DNA of 64,000 nucleotides from positions 5,394,001 through 5,458,000 of the forward strand of contig NZ_CP108513.1 in the NCBI RefSeq assembly GCF_035989285.1. The letters run 5' to 3'. Position numbers and translations under genes: made by a program. Numbering within the stretch: position 1 is the first letter of the stretch; the number at the start of each line of letters is the position of its first letter. The notes below the pieces were generated by a model, which saw only the letters and a program-made list of their open reading frames with translations, was not told the DNA's origin and did not search any database. Shown here one piece after another: positions 13,861 to 21,861 of this stretch. The DNA is from Streptomyces sp. NBC_01235 (GTDB lineage: Bacteria; Actinomycetota; Actinomycetes; Streptomycetales; Streptomycetaceae).

Positions 13861-15102
13861 TCAGAACATGTCCGGGCACCAAGGACGCCCGGACGTACGC
13901 AGCAGGGCGTCGGCCTCTCGGGCGGCGCCCGCTCGTTCTTCCCGGAGCCGGCCCAGCGCCGCCAGCCGCTCCGCCGACTCGTCGCCCAGCCACAGCGTCG
14001 CCAGCTCGGCGACGTCCAGGGTGAGGTCGGCACCGCGGGTGGTCGGCGTACAGGAGGCGCCGTCGGGGGTCGCGTCCAGCAGGAAGCGGCCTCCGGCCGG
14101 CCCGGCCCGGTCCACCACCTCCAGGACCAACGTGCCCGCCGCGCCGTACGTACGCGCCTGAAGAGCCCGTACGACGTCCAGGACGCGCACCCACAGCCAG
14201 TCCGCCTGCGTGGTGATGCGCGCCGCGCGCGGGTCCGGCAGATAGAGGGGAACCAGGTCGTCGGGGGCACGCCAGCCGGTCTTCACCCGCGTGATCCAGT
14301 CGATGGAGCACAGGTAGTGCCACAGGGCGCGCTCCGCGGCCGGGGTCACCGCGATCAGCCAGTTCACGGACGCCGTGTTCAGCGGCTGCTTGGCGTCGCT
14401 CCACTTGTCGTCCGCCTCGTACGAGACCAGGCCCTCCACCGCGCCGTCCGCCGAGCGGTACACCGCGTAGAACGGCTCGGTCCAGGAGCTGTCGTACAGC
14501 CGCAGCAGCCCGGTGTTCGCCGCCCACCAGTGCTCGTCCCGGCTGACCGCGCCGGGCTGGGCGAGGCGCAGCCGCTCGTGCAGCTCGGGGCCGATCTTGC
14601 GGACCTCCTCACCGTCGGCGAGGTCGATACGGCCGCCGTCCGCCGGGACCGGCCGGCGCGGGTCGAGGCCGGCCCGCGGCACGTCGATCGTCCACTCGGT
14701 CATCGTGGTGGCCGGGCCGAAGCCGTACCGCCCGTAGATCCGGTACTCGGCGGCGATCAGGGTGGCGACGACGTCCCCGCGTTCCTTCGCGGCCGTCAGG
14801 TCCTCGCTCATCAGACGGGTGAGGAGGCCGCGGCGGCGGTGGGTGGCGACGACGGAGACGTTGGAGATGGCGTCGGCGGGGACAGGGGTGCCGCCCACCG
14901 CCGTGAGCTCCTGGGGGAAAGAGCGGAACGTCGCCACGCACCTGCCCGCGTCGAAGGCGCCCGAGGTGCGGGAGTCCGCGGTGGCGGTGCGGCGGTCGGC
15001 GACCGCCTGGTCGGTGACGGTGGGCGGGCGCAGGAAGCCCGTGTTGAGGGCGCGTATCCAGTCGGGGAGCTCGGCGTCGGTGATCGGGCGTACGTCGGTC
15101 AT
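13861..15102 (-). CDS. Eis-like GNAT acetyltransferase
   Basis: This 413-residue protein matches the Eis family: an N-terminal GNAT domain (about 1-150), a second GNAT-like domain, and an SCP2-like C-terminal domain. The acetyl-CoA loop is '[15 protein letters not shown]' near residue 87. The characteristic C-terminal carboxylate follows 'GRPWCPDMF', typical of Eis enzymes where the terminus acts in catalysis. Eis proteins acetylate aminoglycosides and other amines at multiple positions. ATG 15102 starts the conserved '[12 protein letters not shown]' segment. It is separated by about 90 bases from rsiG and probably has its own promoter. A natural substrate cannot be assigned. Confidence 0.88.
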   Translation of the reverse strand: MTDVRPITDAELPDWIRALNTGFLRPPTVTDQAVADRRTATADSRTSGAFDAGRCVATFRSFPQELTAVGGTPVPADAISNVSVVATHRRRGLLTRLMSEDLTAAKERGDVVATLIAAEYRIYGRYGFGPATTMTEWTIDVPRAGLDPRRPVPADGGRIDLADGEEVRKIGPELHERLRLAQPGAVSRDEHWWAANTGLLRLYDSSWTEPFYAVYRSADGAVEGLVSYEADDKWSDAKQPLNTASVNWLIAVTPAAERALWHYLCSIDWITRVKTGWRAPDDLVPLYLPDPRAARITTQADWLWVRVLDVVRALQARTYGAAGTLVLEVVDRAGPAGGRFLLDATPDGASCTPTTRGADLTLDVAELATLWLGDESAERLAALGRLREERAGAAREADALLRTSGRPWCPDMF

Positions 15103-15190
15103 GGGGCCACGGTAAGCAGGTGGGGAGTGAGTGTGCGGGGATTTTTCCGCCCCCGCCGCCGTGACCGCCCTGCCCGTTCCCGCCCCGGCG

Positions 15191-15757
15191 TCACACCAGC
15201 AGGTCCTCCACCTGTGCCTCACCCTCCCGGTACCGCCTGCTGATCTCCACGCCCGACTCGTCGGCCGTTCGCTGGAGGTGCTGGCGTCGGCTGGAGACCT
15301 GCTGTTCGTAGCGGATCAGGCGGGCCATCGCCTCGTGGAGCTCGAGGTCGGTGCGGGCGTCGAGGTCGGAGAGTTCGACGTCGGCGAGCATGTCGGCGGC
15401 CAGCCGGCGGTACTCCTCGCTCTGCGGGGTGCCCAGCGTGACGTGGCGGGCCGAGGAGCGGTGGCGGGCCGGGGCGTCGGTGAGGATCTCCGGCAGCCGG
15501 TCGACCACCGAGGCCGCGCCCGCCGGGGACCGCCTGGCCAGCTCCGCGCGCAGGATGTCGATACGGCCCTGGAGCAGCCGTCGTACGTAGCTCAGGTCGG
15601 CCTCGTCGCGCTGGGCGTCCCGGCGCAGGGTGCGCAGTTCGGGCAGGCTCAGCCGGGCCAGGTCGTGCTCCGGTGGTTCCGCGGGCAGCACGGGGCTGTC
15701 GCTGCGCTGTGTCGGCGGCCGGTGTGTAGCGGGCCGCCCGGTACTCGGTGTGCTCAT
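15191..15757 (-). CDS. rsiG: RsiG, c-di-GMP-dependent anti-sigma factor of WhiG
   Basis: RsiG binds the sporulation sigma factor WhiG only when loaded with c-di-GMP, delaying sporulation. The defining feature is two copies of the signature E(X)3S(X)2R(X)3Q(X)3D on antiparallel helices. Both are present and intact: E52-S56-R59-Q63-D67 and E151-S155-R158-Q162-D166. The 188-residue length and the coiled-coil character of both segments fit. The N-terminus (1-30) is disordered and proline-rich. GAGGGAC precedes the ATG as RBS. The whiG gene is not in this window. Conservation of both motifs suggests a functional c-di-GMP sensor. Confidence 0.93.
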   Translation of the reverse strand: MSTPSTGRPATHRPPTQRSDSPVLPAEPPEHDLARLSLPELRTLRRDAQRDEADLSYVRRLLQGRIDILRAELARRSPAGAASVVDRLPEILTDAPARHRSSARHVTLGTPQSEEYRRLAADMLADVELSDLDARTDLELHEAMARLIRYEQQVSSRRQHLQRTADESGVEISRRYREGEAQVEDLLV

Positions 15758-15916
15758 GTCCCTCTACCGTCCCCTCGACCGGCCTGTGGTGGAAGCATCG
15801 TGCCACCCCAAGTAGCCGCTATGTGACCGAGTCCCCCCGAACGGCCCAGACAGGGTTTTAAGGAATAAAAATGGGCCCCCGCGAGTACGCGTCCGGCACC
15901 CGGCATCATGGTCCGC

Positions 15917-16342
15917 ATGCGAGCGGTGGTGCAGAGAGTGGACGGCGCGAGCGTCGTCGTGGACGGCGAGACGGTCGGGGAGATCAGCGGCGAGGGCCTG
16001 TGCGTCCTGGTCGGGGTCACCCACGAGGACACCAAGGAGAAGGCGGCCCAGCTCGCCCGCAAGCTCTGGTCCGTCCGCATGCTGCACGACGAGAGGTCGT
16101 GCAGCGACATCGACGCCCCGCTGCTGGTCATCAGCCAGTTCACGCTCTACGGGGACGCCCGCAAGGGCCGCCGCCCCACCTGGAACGCGGCCGCCCCCGG
16201 CGATGTCGCCGAGCCCCTCGTCGACGAGGTCGTCGCCCAGCTGCGCGCCCTGGGCGCGACGGTGGCGACGGGCCGGTTCGGCGCGCAGATGCGCGTGTCA
16301 CTGACGAACGACGGCCCGTTCACCGTCCTGATCGAGATGTAG
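15917..16342 (+). CDS. dtd: D-aminoacyl-tRNA deacylase
   Basis: Dtd hydrolyses D-amino acids wrongly attached to tRNA, and also glycine mischarged on tRNA-Ala. The 141-residue length matches the family. The two active-site motifs are present: '[15 protein letters not shown]' near residues 75-89 and, close to the C-terminus, '[13 protein letters not shown]', a slight variant of the usual N-x-G-P-V-T. ATG 15917 is preferred over 15908 because the family begins 'MRAVVQRV'. The gene stands between divergent rsiG and convergent ygfZ and is probably a housekeeping single-gene unit. Confidence 0.93.
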   Translation: MRAVVQRVDGASVVVDGETVGEISGEGLCVLVGVTHEDTKEKAAQLARKLWSVRMLHDERSCSDIDAPLLVISQFTLYGDARKGRRPTWNAAAPGDVAEPLVDEVVAQLRALGATVATGRFGAQMRVSLTNDGPFTVLIEM

Positions 16343-16364
16343 CGCACCAGGTACGCGGGGAGAA

Positions 16365-17330
16365 CTAGGGTTCGACGACGACTTCCTGGGCCGCCGCGGT
16401 CGTGCCCGCCACCAGGGGCGCGTCCACCGGCACGTTGCGCTTCACCAGGGCCAGGGCCACCGGGCCTAGCTCGTAGTGGCGCGCGGACGTGGTGATGAAG
16501 CCGATCTTGCGGCCGTCGGGGTCCTCGCCGGCGACGCGGAGTTCGGTGCCGGCGGCCGGGAGGTGGACCTCGCTGCCGTCGAGGTGCAGGAAGACGAGCC
16601 GGCGGGGCGGCTTGCCCAGGTTCTGCACCCGGGCGACGGTCTCCTGCCCCCGGTAGCAGCCCTTCTGCAGATGGACCGCCGTGCCGATCCAGCCCAGCTC
16701 GTGCGGGATGGTGCGGTGGTCGGTCTCGAAGCCGAGGCGCGGGCGGTGGTGCTCGACGCGCAGGGCCTCGTGGGCGAGGATCCCGACCGGCGGACCGGCC
16801 TGCGCGGCGTACGACTCCAGGTCGACGCGGGGCAGGAAGAGGTCGCGGCCGTACGCGGTCTCGCGGACGACGACACCGGGCGGGACGGGAGCGATCGACC
16901 CCGCCGGGAGGTGGACGACCGCGGTGTCCGCCGTCCGGTCGGCGACCTCGACCCGGTAGAAGAACTTCATCGACTCCAGGTAGGCGATCAGCGCCTCCTG
17001 GGTGCCGGGTTCGACATGCGCCCACACCGTCTCCCCGTCGTCCACCAGGTAGAGCGCGTGCTCGATGTGGCCGTGCGCGGAGAGGATCAGCGCCTCGGTG
17101 GCCTGGCCGACGGGGAGGTCGGTGACGTGCTGGGTGAGCAGCAGGTGCAGCCAGCTCAGCCGGTCCTCGCCGGAGACGGCGACGACTCCGCGGTGCGAGA
17201 GGTCGACGAAACCGGTGCCGTCGGCGAGGGCACGCTGCTCGCGGAACAGGTCGCCGTAGTGACCGGCGACGCCTTCGTCCACACCCTCGGCGGGGACGGC
17301 GCCGGGCAGGGACAGCAGAGGGCTCTTCAT
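16365..17330 (-). CDS. ygfZ: Folate-binding YgfZ-like protein
   Basis: YgfZ proteins are tetrahydrofolate-binding relatives of the glycine-cleavage T protein that help make or repair certain iron-sulfur clusters. This 321-residue protein carries the diagnostic 'LQKGCYRGQETVAR' motif (K-G-C-Y-x-G-Q-E) near residue 225-238, with the reactive cysteine. The N-terminal GcvT-like fold ('VDLSHRGVVAVSGEDRLSWLHLLLTQ') is also clear. It lies just upstream (in the minus direction, downstream) of nur with only 10 bases between them, so read-through from nur is likely. Confidence 0.92.
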   Translation of the reverse strand: MKSPLLSLPGAVPAEGVDEGVAGHYGDLFREQRALADGTGFVDLSHRGVVAVSGEDRLSWLHLLLTQHVTDLPVGQATEALILSAHGHIEHALYLVDDGETVWAHVEPGTQEALIAYLESMKFFYRVEVADRTADTAVVHLPAGSIAPVPPGVVVRETAYGRDLFLPRVDLESYAAQAGPPVGILAHEALRVEHHRPRLGFETDHRTIPHELGWIGTAVHLQKGCYRGQETVARVQNLGKPPRRLVFLHLDGSEVHLPAAGTELRVAGEDPDGRKIGFITTSARHYELGPVALALVKRNVPVDAPLVAGTTAAAQEVVVEP

Positions 17331-17340
17331 GGGCCTAAGC

Positions 17341-17802
17341 CTACGACTCGGTAATTGAACCCTTGGCCGTCGAATCCTTGAGCGCGCAGTCCTTGCAGCG
17401 GCCGAAGATCGCGAAGTGCTTCATGTCCGTCTCGAAGCCGAACGTCCCGCGCAGCTTGGCCGTGAACTCGGCGGCCACCTGGACGTCCGCCTCGATGACG
17501 TTCTGGCAGTCCCGGCAGACCAGATGGAGGTGGTGGTGCCGGTCGGCGAGGTGGTACGTCGGCGCCCCGTGTCCCAGATGGGCATGGCTGACCAGCCCGA
17601 GCTCCTCGAGGAGCTCCAGGGTCCGGTACACGGTCGAGATATTGACGCCCGACGCCGTCTTCCTCACTTCCACGAGGATGTCGTCGGGGGTCGCGTGCTC
17701 CAGGGTGTCCACGGCTTCGAGCACGAGTTGCCGCTGCGGGGTCAGCCGGTAGCCACGCTGCCGCAGATCGCTCTTCCAGTCGGTGCTTCCAGTGTTCACC
17801 AC
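17341..17802 (-). CDS. nur: Nur, nickel-responsive Fur-family regulator
   Basis: Nur is the Fur-family repressor that, with nickel bound, represses the iron superoxide dismutase and nickel uptake genes in Streptomyces. The 153-residue sequence has the winged helix (about 14-75, 'YRLTPQRQLVLEAVDTLEHATPDDI') and a histidine-rich dimerisation/metal region: His73, His75, His78, 'ADRHHHLHLVCRDC' (87-99) and a final C-x-x-C ('GRCKDC'). These match the nickel and M-site ligands described for S. coelicolor Nur. TAGACT lies about 12 bases before the GTG, giving a near-leaderless message. The 277 bases upstream (17803-18079) contain no other supported gene. Confidence 0.87.
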   Translation of the reverse strand: MVNTGSTDWKSDLRQRGYRLTPQRQLVLEAVDTLEHATPDDILVEVRKTASGVNISTVYRTLELLEELGLVSHAHLGHGAPTYHLADRHHHLHLVCRDCQNVIEADVQVAAEFTAKLRGTFGFETDMKHFAIFGRCKDCALKDSTAKGSITES

Positions 17803-18079
17803 ACCGAAGAGTCTAGGACCACGTCAGCTGCACGGACCGGCGTCCCGGGATTGCGGCTCGGGTCGTCGACGGCAGATCCGACTCGCCGCGTCGTCGGCGT
17901 ACGCGAGAGCCCACGGCCCTGCGCGGGAGGTGAGGGTCGCCTCAAGTGCCGACGCCTGCTCGGACGTCGGCGAGAGCTTGACCCTCACCACCGGCTTCAC
18001 GTTCCAGAACGCTGGACGGCAGCCTGCAACGCGTCCTGCCGAACCGCGTCCTTCTCGAACAGGTGGCCTGGGCCGCCTG

Positions 18080-18655
18080 TCACTTGAAGAAGGCGATCCC
18101 GTCGTCCGGCATGTCGTCCGGGAGGGCCTTCGCCCAGCGTTCGACGTCCTCCGGGGTGACGACCTTCTTCAGGTGGGCCGACATGTAGGGGCGCAGCTCG
18201 ACCTCGGGGGTCTGCTTCTCGCCGACCCACATGAGGTCGCTCTTGACGTAGCCGTACAGACGCTTGCCGCCGGTGTAGGGGCCGGAGGCGGCGGTGCGGG
18301 CCACCGCGTCCGTGACCAGGTCGATCTGCGGCTTCTTGTCGGCCAGATCGCCGTACCAGACCTCGACCACGCCGTCGTTGCGGACCATGGTCACCTCGAC
18401 CTTGCGGTCGGCGTCGATGCGCCAGAAGCCGGACTCCGACTCCAGGGGCCGGACCTTGTTGCCGTCGTTGTCCAGAACCCAGGTGTAGGAGTGGTACTCC
18501 AGGAAGTCCCGGCCGTCGTGACCGAAGGTGACCTCCTGCCCGAAGTTGCACTTCTCCGAACCGGGGAAGTCGTGCACGCCCGCGCCCGCCCAGGTGCCCA
18601 GCAGGAAGGCGAGGGGGACGAGGTCCTTGTGGAGGTCGGACGGAATCTCGATCAT
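18080..18655 (-). CDS. FABP-like / nitrobindin-family heme-binding protein
   Basis: This 191-residue protein belongs to the bacterial nitrobindin (DUF1794/FABP-like) family, beta-barrel proteins that bind ferric heme and react with nitric oxide or peroxynitrite. The N-terminal signature G-x-W-x-G-x-G appears as 'LLGTWAGAGVH' near residues 18-28. The C-terminal part contains a conserved histidine in 'YMSAHLKKV' consistent with heme ligation. ATG 18655 is the start; longer frames lack family similarity. It follows a 32-residue membrane peptide gene on the same strand by only 35 bases and probably forms an operon with it. Confidence 0.85.
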   Translation of the reverse strand: MIEIPSDLHKDLVPLAFLLGTWAGAGVHDFPGSEKCNFGQEVTFGHDGRDFLEYHSYTWVLDNDGNKVRPLESESGFWRIDADRKVEVTMVRNDGVVEVWYGDLADKKPQIDLVTDAVARTAASGPYTGGKRLYGYVKSDLMWVGEKQTPEVELRPYMSAHLKKVVTPEDVERWAKALPDDMPDDGIAFFK

Positions 18656-18690
18656 GAGTGGCAGTTCCCGGAGGTTCCTGGAGTGGTCGG

Positions 18691-18789
18691 TCAGCGCTGG
18701 CCCTGGTACAGCTTCTTCACGGTCAGACCGGCGAAGGCGAGGACGCCGACGCAGACCAGGACCAGCAGGGCTTCGAAGAAGATCTCCAC
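18691..18789 (-). CDS. 32-residue single-helix membrane peptide
   Basis: A GTG start with a good RBS (GAGGAG, 6 bases away) opens a 32-codon frame ending in TGA at 18691. The peptide starts 'MEIFFEALLVLVCVGVLAFA', forms one hydrophobic helix and ends with a basic tail 'KKLYQGQR'. Nearly all codons end in G or C. It sits 35 bases upstream of the heme-binding FABP-like gene, suggesting co-transcription. I believe similar mini-proteins occur at this position in other Streptomyces, but cannot confirm it here. Function unknown. Confidence 0.7.
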   Translation of the reverse strand: MEIFFEALLVLVCVGVLAFAGLTVKKLYQGQR

Positions 18790-18900
18790 GGGTGCTCCTC
18801 GGATGAGCGTGCTTCGGGGTACGTACGACTCGGGATACGTACAACAGGGCCGGGCCCAGCTTACGCGGCCGGGAACCGGCCCTCCTTGTGAGGTACGCCC

Positions 18901-19480
18901 TCACGGTGGTCGGTCCAGCAGCCGGCTCCGGAGGACGACGGTCTGCTGGAAGGGAACGGCCGCCGCGGTGCCCTTGCGGGAGTGCAGGATCAGGGCGACG
19001 TCGCCCGCGCGGAGGCAGGCCTGCCGGAAGTGCTCCGCGCCGTACGGCTTCACCTCGTCGTAGGCGTAGCGCGTGACGTTCGCGGAGTCGGCGTCCGTCG
19101 GACACCCCTCGTCGGACTCCGTCTCGGCGGCACCGCGGGCGGCGTGCAGGGGGGTGGTGAACGAGGTGAGCTCGCCGTACACGTGCTCGGCCACCGCCCC
19201 GTGTCGAACTGCGGCAGGTGGACGCCGGTGCGGGTGCCGTCCGGGATGGTCCGGCCCCGGGCCGCGATGTGCCGCAGACCGTGATCGGTGAGCGGTTGTC
19301 CGACCTCGTCGCGGTACTCCTTCGCCTCGAACACCGTCAGGAAGCCCTTCGTGGCCGGCCGGCCGCCGGTGCCGCGCTGCGCCTTGCCGTCCGTCGCGCC
19401 CCCGGGTGCGGGCAGCAGCAGTGCGCGCAGGTCCGCGTAGTGGGCGCCGCCCCGGTGCGGGGGGATGATTACGATTCAGG
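18901..19480 (-). pseudogene. Decayed conserved hypothetical gene (5'-truncated, one frameshift)
   Basis: On the minus strand an open frame runs from an in-frame TGA near 19483 with no start codon ('IPPHRGGAHYADLRALLLPA...GFLTVFEAKEYRDEVGQPL...GVHLPQFDTG'). It then shifts frame in a G-run at about 19198-19202 and continues as 'VAEHVYGELTSFTTPLHAAR...VLRSRLLDRPP' to the stop at 18901. Adding one G would restore one continuous protein of about 190 residues. The missing start is explained by the adjacent divergent DsrE gene. The family is not recognised. The frameshift may be genuine or a sequencing error in a homopolymer. Confidence 0.6.
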
Positions 19481-19481
19481 C

Positions 19482-19844
19482 ATGGCGAAGAAGCTCGTGA
19501 TCAAGGTGACGGCGGGGACCGATGCCCCCGAGCGGTGCTCTCAGGCGTTCACGGTCGCGGCGGTGGCCGTGGCCAGCGGGGTCGAGGTCTCCCTGTGGCT
19601 GACCGGGGAGTCCGCGTGGTTCGCGCTGCCGGGCCGGGCCGCCGAGTTCGAGCTGCCGCACGCGGCCCCGCTGCCCGACCTGATCGACTCGATCCTCGCG
19701 GGCGGCCGGCTCACCCTGTGCACCCAGTGCGCGGCCCGCCGGGACATCACGGAGAAGGACGTCATCGAGGGCGTACGGATCGCCGGCGCACAGGTGTTCG
19801 TACAGGAGGCCCTGGGAGACGAGACGCAGGCGCTCGTCTACTGA
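19482..19844 (+). CDS. DsrE-family protein
   Basis: This 120-residue protein has the DsrE/DsrF-like fold of small sulfur-relay and stress proteins. The beginning 'MAKKLVIKVTAGTDAPERCSQAFTVA' and the central 'VSLWLTGESAWFALPG' match the family. Two cysteines in 'LTLCTQCAARRDI' (about 79-91) could carry sulfur, although only some DsrE members are known to do so. It lies close to a sulfurtransferase operon, but is transcribed on the other strand. No strong RBS is seen. Specific role unknown. Confidence 0.82.
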   Translation: MAKKLVIKVTAGTDAPERCSQAFTVAAVAVASGVEVSLWLTGESAWFALPGRAAEFELPHAAPLPDLIDSILAGGRLTLCTQCAARRDITEKDVIEGVRIAGAQVFVQEALGDETQALVY

Positions 19845-19863
19845 TCCTTGGACGCACGCACGG

Positions 19864-20124
19864 CTACTGGCGTCGCTTCTTGCCGTCCAGCTCGTCCCAC
19901 CACTCGTCGGACTTGGGGTCGCCGGAGGGGTCGTCCCACCAGCGGTCCTCGGGGCCGCGCCGGTTGGCGACCATCGCGGCGAGCGGCGGGATGACCATGG
20001 CCACCACACACATCCCGACAGCCACGGGCATCGACCAGATACGCACGACTCCCCAGGCCAGGACGAACAACCCGATGCAGGTCCCCATCATGGCGAAGTA
20101 GATGTGCCGACGGCGGGCGTACAT
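19864..20124 (-). CDS. DUF3099 small membrane protein
   Basis: This 86-residue protein has two predicted membrane helices (about 7-27 and 32-51) separated by a short loop, followed by a hydrophilic Trp/Asp-rich tail ('RWWDDPSGDPKSDEWWDEL'). The pattern matches the actinobacterial DUF3099 family. ATG 20124 starts 'MYARRRHIYFAMMG', where the family begins; the longer frame is not supported. Function is unknown. Confidence 0.8.
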   Translation of the reverse strand: MYARRRHIYFAMMGTCIGLFVLAWGVVRIWSMPVAVGMCVVAMVIPPLAAMVANRRGPEDRWWDDPSGDPKSDEWWDELDGKKRRQ

Positions 20125-20148
20125 ACGTCCAGAGTAGGCCTGGGCATG

Positions 20149-20199
20149 CCGGAAGGGCCGTACCCCAGGCGTCCAACCCGTGGGATACGGCCCTTCCGG
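20149..20199 (-). terminator. Strong hairpin terminator after the sulfurtransferase operon
   Basis: CCGGAAGGGCCGTA (20149-20162) pairs perfectly with TACGGCCCTTCCGG (20186-20199) across a 23-base loop. It lies 34 bases past the DUF1416 stop and before the DUF3099 gene start. There is no U tract, as is common in Streptomyces. Confidence 0.8.
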
Positions 20200-20232
20200 T
20201 CTCAAGGTCCCGTCACAGACCCTTACGGCTGC

Positions 20233-20520
20233 TCAGACAGCGATCGCGACCTCCGCGAGGCCGCCCTGCTGGGCCACGACCGTGCGGTCGGCGGTGGCGC
20301 CGGGGACGAGCGCGCGGACGGTCCAGGTGCCCTCGGCCGCGTAGAAGCGGAACTGGCCCGTCGCGGAGGTCGGAACCTCCGCCGTGAACTCGCCGGTCGA
20401 GTCGAGGAGGCGCACGTAGCCGGTCACCGGCTCGCCGTCGCGGGTCACCTGACCCTGGATCGTGGTCTCACCGGGCTTGATCGTCGAGGCGTCCGGGCCG
20501 CCGGCCTTCGCTCCACACAT
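20233..20520 (-). CDS. DUF1416 protein associated with sulfurtransferase
   Basis: This 95-residue protein, starting 'MCGAKAGGPDAST', belongs to DUF1416, a small actinobacterial family with a single beta-sandwich (transthyretin/CNA-B-like) domain: 'ETTIQGQVTRDGEPVTGYVRL' then 'GQFRFYAAEGTWTVRAL'. It lies 81 bases downstream of the thiosulfate sulfurtransferase gene and shares its terminator, an association seen across Streptomyces. An accessory role in sulfur transfer is inferred from this linkage. The cysteine at position 2 is conserved in what I recall of the family. Confidence 0.85.
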   Translation of the reverse strand: MCGAKAGGPDASTIKPGETTIQGQVTRDGEPVTGYVRLLDSTGEFTAEVPTSATGQFRFYAAEGTWTVRALVPGATADRTVVAQQGGLAEVAIAV

Positions 20521-20601
20521 GTGTTTCTCCAGAGATGTCTGACCGGAAGGCCGGTCGGGTTCGCGGTTCTTGTTCGCTTGGGCTTGTCGCTTGCCTGTCG
20601 C

Positions 20602-21441
20602 TTACTTGTTGGCGCCGAGCTCGATCGGGACGCCGACCAGGGAGCCGTACTCGGTCCAGGAGCCGTCGTAGTTCTTGACGTTCTCCACGCCCAGCAGCTC
20701 GTGCAGGACGAACCAGGTCAGGGCCGAGCGCTCACCGATGCGGCAGTAGGCGATCGTGTCCTTGGCGAGGTCGACCTGCTCGTCGGCGTAGAGCTCCTTG
20801 AGCTCGTCGTCCGACTTGAAGGTGCCGTCGTCGTTGGCGTTCTTCGACCACGGGATGTTGCGGGCGGACGGGACGTGACCCGGGCGCTGCGACTGCTCCT
20901 GCGGGAGGTGGGCCGGCGCGAGCAGCTTGCCGCTGAACTCGTCGGGCGAACGGACGTCGACCAGGTTCTGCGAACCGATGGCCGCCACGACGTCGTCGCG
21001 GAAGGCGCGGATGGACTTGTCCTGCGGCTTGGCCTGGTAGGAGGTCTCGGCGCGCTCCGGCACCTCCTCGACCAGCTCGCGGGCGTCCAGCTCCCACTTC
21101 TTGCGGCCACCGTCGAGAAGCTTGACGTTCTCGTGGCCGTACAGCTTGAAGTACCAGTAGGCGTAGGACGCGAACCAGTTGTTGTTGCCGCCGTAGAGGA
21201 TCACCAGCGTGTCGTTGGCGATGCCCTTCGCCGACAGGAGCTTCTCGAAGCCCTCCTGGTCGACGAAGTCACGGCGGACCGGGTCCTGAAGGTCCTTGGT
21301 CCAGTCGATCCGGATGGCGTTCCGGATGTGGTTCTTCTCGTAGATCGACGTGTCCTCGTCGACCTCGACGATGGCGATGTCGGCGTTGTCGAGGTTGGCC
21401 TCGACCCAGTCGGCGTCGACCAGGACGTCGCTGCGGCTCAT
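20602..21441 (-). CDS. Thiosulfate sulfurtransferase (two-domain rhodanese)
   Basis: This 279-residue rhodanese has an inactive N-terminal rhodanese domain (about 1-130) and a catalytic C-terminal domain (about 150-279). It transfers the sulfane sulfur of thiosulfate to a thiophilic acceptor. The active-site loop is 'AYCRIGERSALTWF' with the catalytic cysteine followed by R-I-G-E-R-S. 'NLVDVRSPDEF' marks the second domain. GGAGGAG precedes the ATG. A Cys/Arg leader peptide gene lies 140 bases upstream, which suggests translation-linked control by cysteine supply. Confidence 0.93.
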   Translation of the reverse strand: MSRSDVLVDADWVEANLDNADIAIVEVDEDTSIYEKNHIRNAIRIDWTKDLQDPVRRDFVDQEGFEKLLSAKGIANDTLVILYGGNNNWFASYAYWYFKLYGHENVKLLDGGRKKWELDARELVEEVPERAETSYQAKPQDKSIRAFRDDVVAAIGSQNLVDVRSPDEFSGKLLAPAHLPQEQSQRPGHVPSARNIPWSKNANDDGTFKSDDELKELYADEQVDLAKDTIAYCRIGERSALTWFVLHELLGVENVKNYDGSWTEYGSLVGVPIELGANK

Positions 21442-21578
21442 GCTCGTTCTCCTCCGGGGCAGTTGCGGCGGGGGTGTGCAAGAAAGAGGGGTGCGCGGCC
21501 GGGTCTCGCCGGCGGCCGGCGCACGGATGCCCTCGGGTGAGGGCGCCGGGAGGCGCGGAAGGCCGGCGGCGCTTCCGC

Positions 21579-21662
21579 TCAGAAGAGGCGACAGAGCATG
21601 GCGGCGACGCGGCACAGGTCTACTGCCCGCCGCTTCGTGAGATCCGCCTGTCGCTGCATCAT
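21579..21662 (-). CDS. Putative Cys-responsive leader peptide upstream of sulfurtransferase
   Basis: A 27-codon frame on the minus strand starts 'MMQRQADLTKRRAVDLCRV' and ends 'MLCRLF'. The R-R-x-V-D-L-x-R-V-x-x-x-L-C pattern is that of actinobacterial leader peptides placed before cysteine and sulfur metabolism genes. Two cysteine codons near the end could let ribosome stalling sense cysteine starvation. The 137 bases to the sulfurtransferase start are very G+C-rich, with several possible hairpins that could form an attenuator. Confidence 0.75.
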   Translation of the reverse strand: MMQRQADLTKRRAVDLCRVAAMLCRLF

Positions 21663-21861
21663 GCCGTCGATCGTAGGGACGGACAGGCGGGCGTGTCACC
21701 AGCGTGCCGAATAATGAGACGCGATCGTCCGGATAGTGGGACAAGAGAAGCGCCCGGGCCGTCGTCGCACGGCTTCCGGGCGCTTGTATCCGTCATCACA
21801 TCTACGGTGCGGACGGCGGCGTCTCGCCTGTCGGACACTCGCCGTCCACCGAAGGTCAGCC

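Noticed and set aside
13579..15243. A 554-residue plus-strand frame over the Eis-like gene and the direct repeats
   Set aside because: Antisense shadow of the Eis gene; no start signal and no family features.
17803..18079. Hidden gene between nur and the heme-binding protein
   Set aside because: No frame shows consistent G/C third positions together with a start and RBS, and no RNA-gene features are seen.
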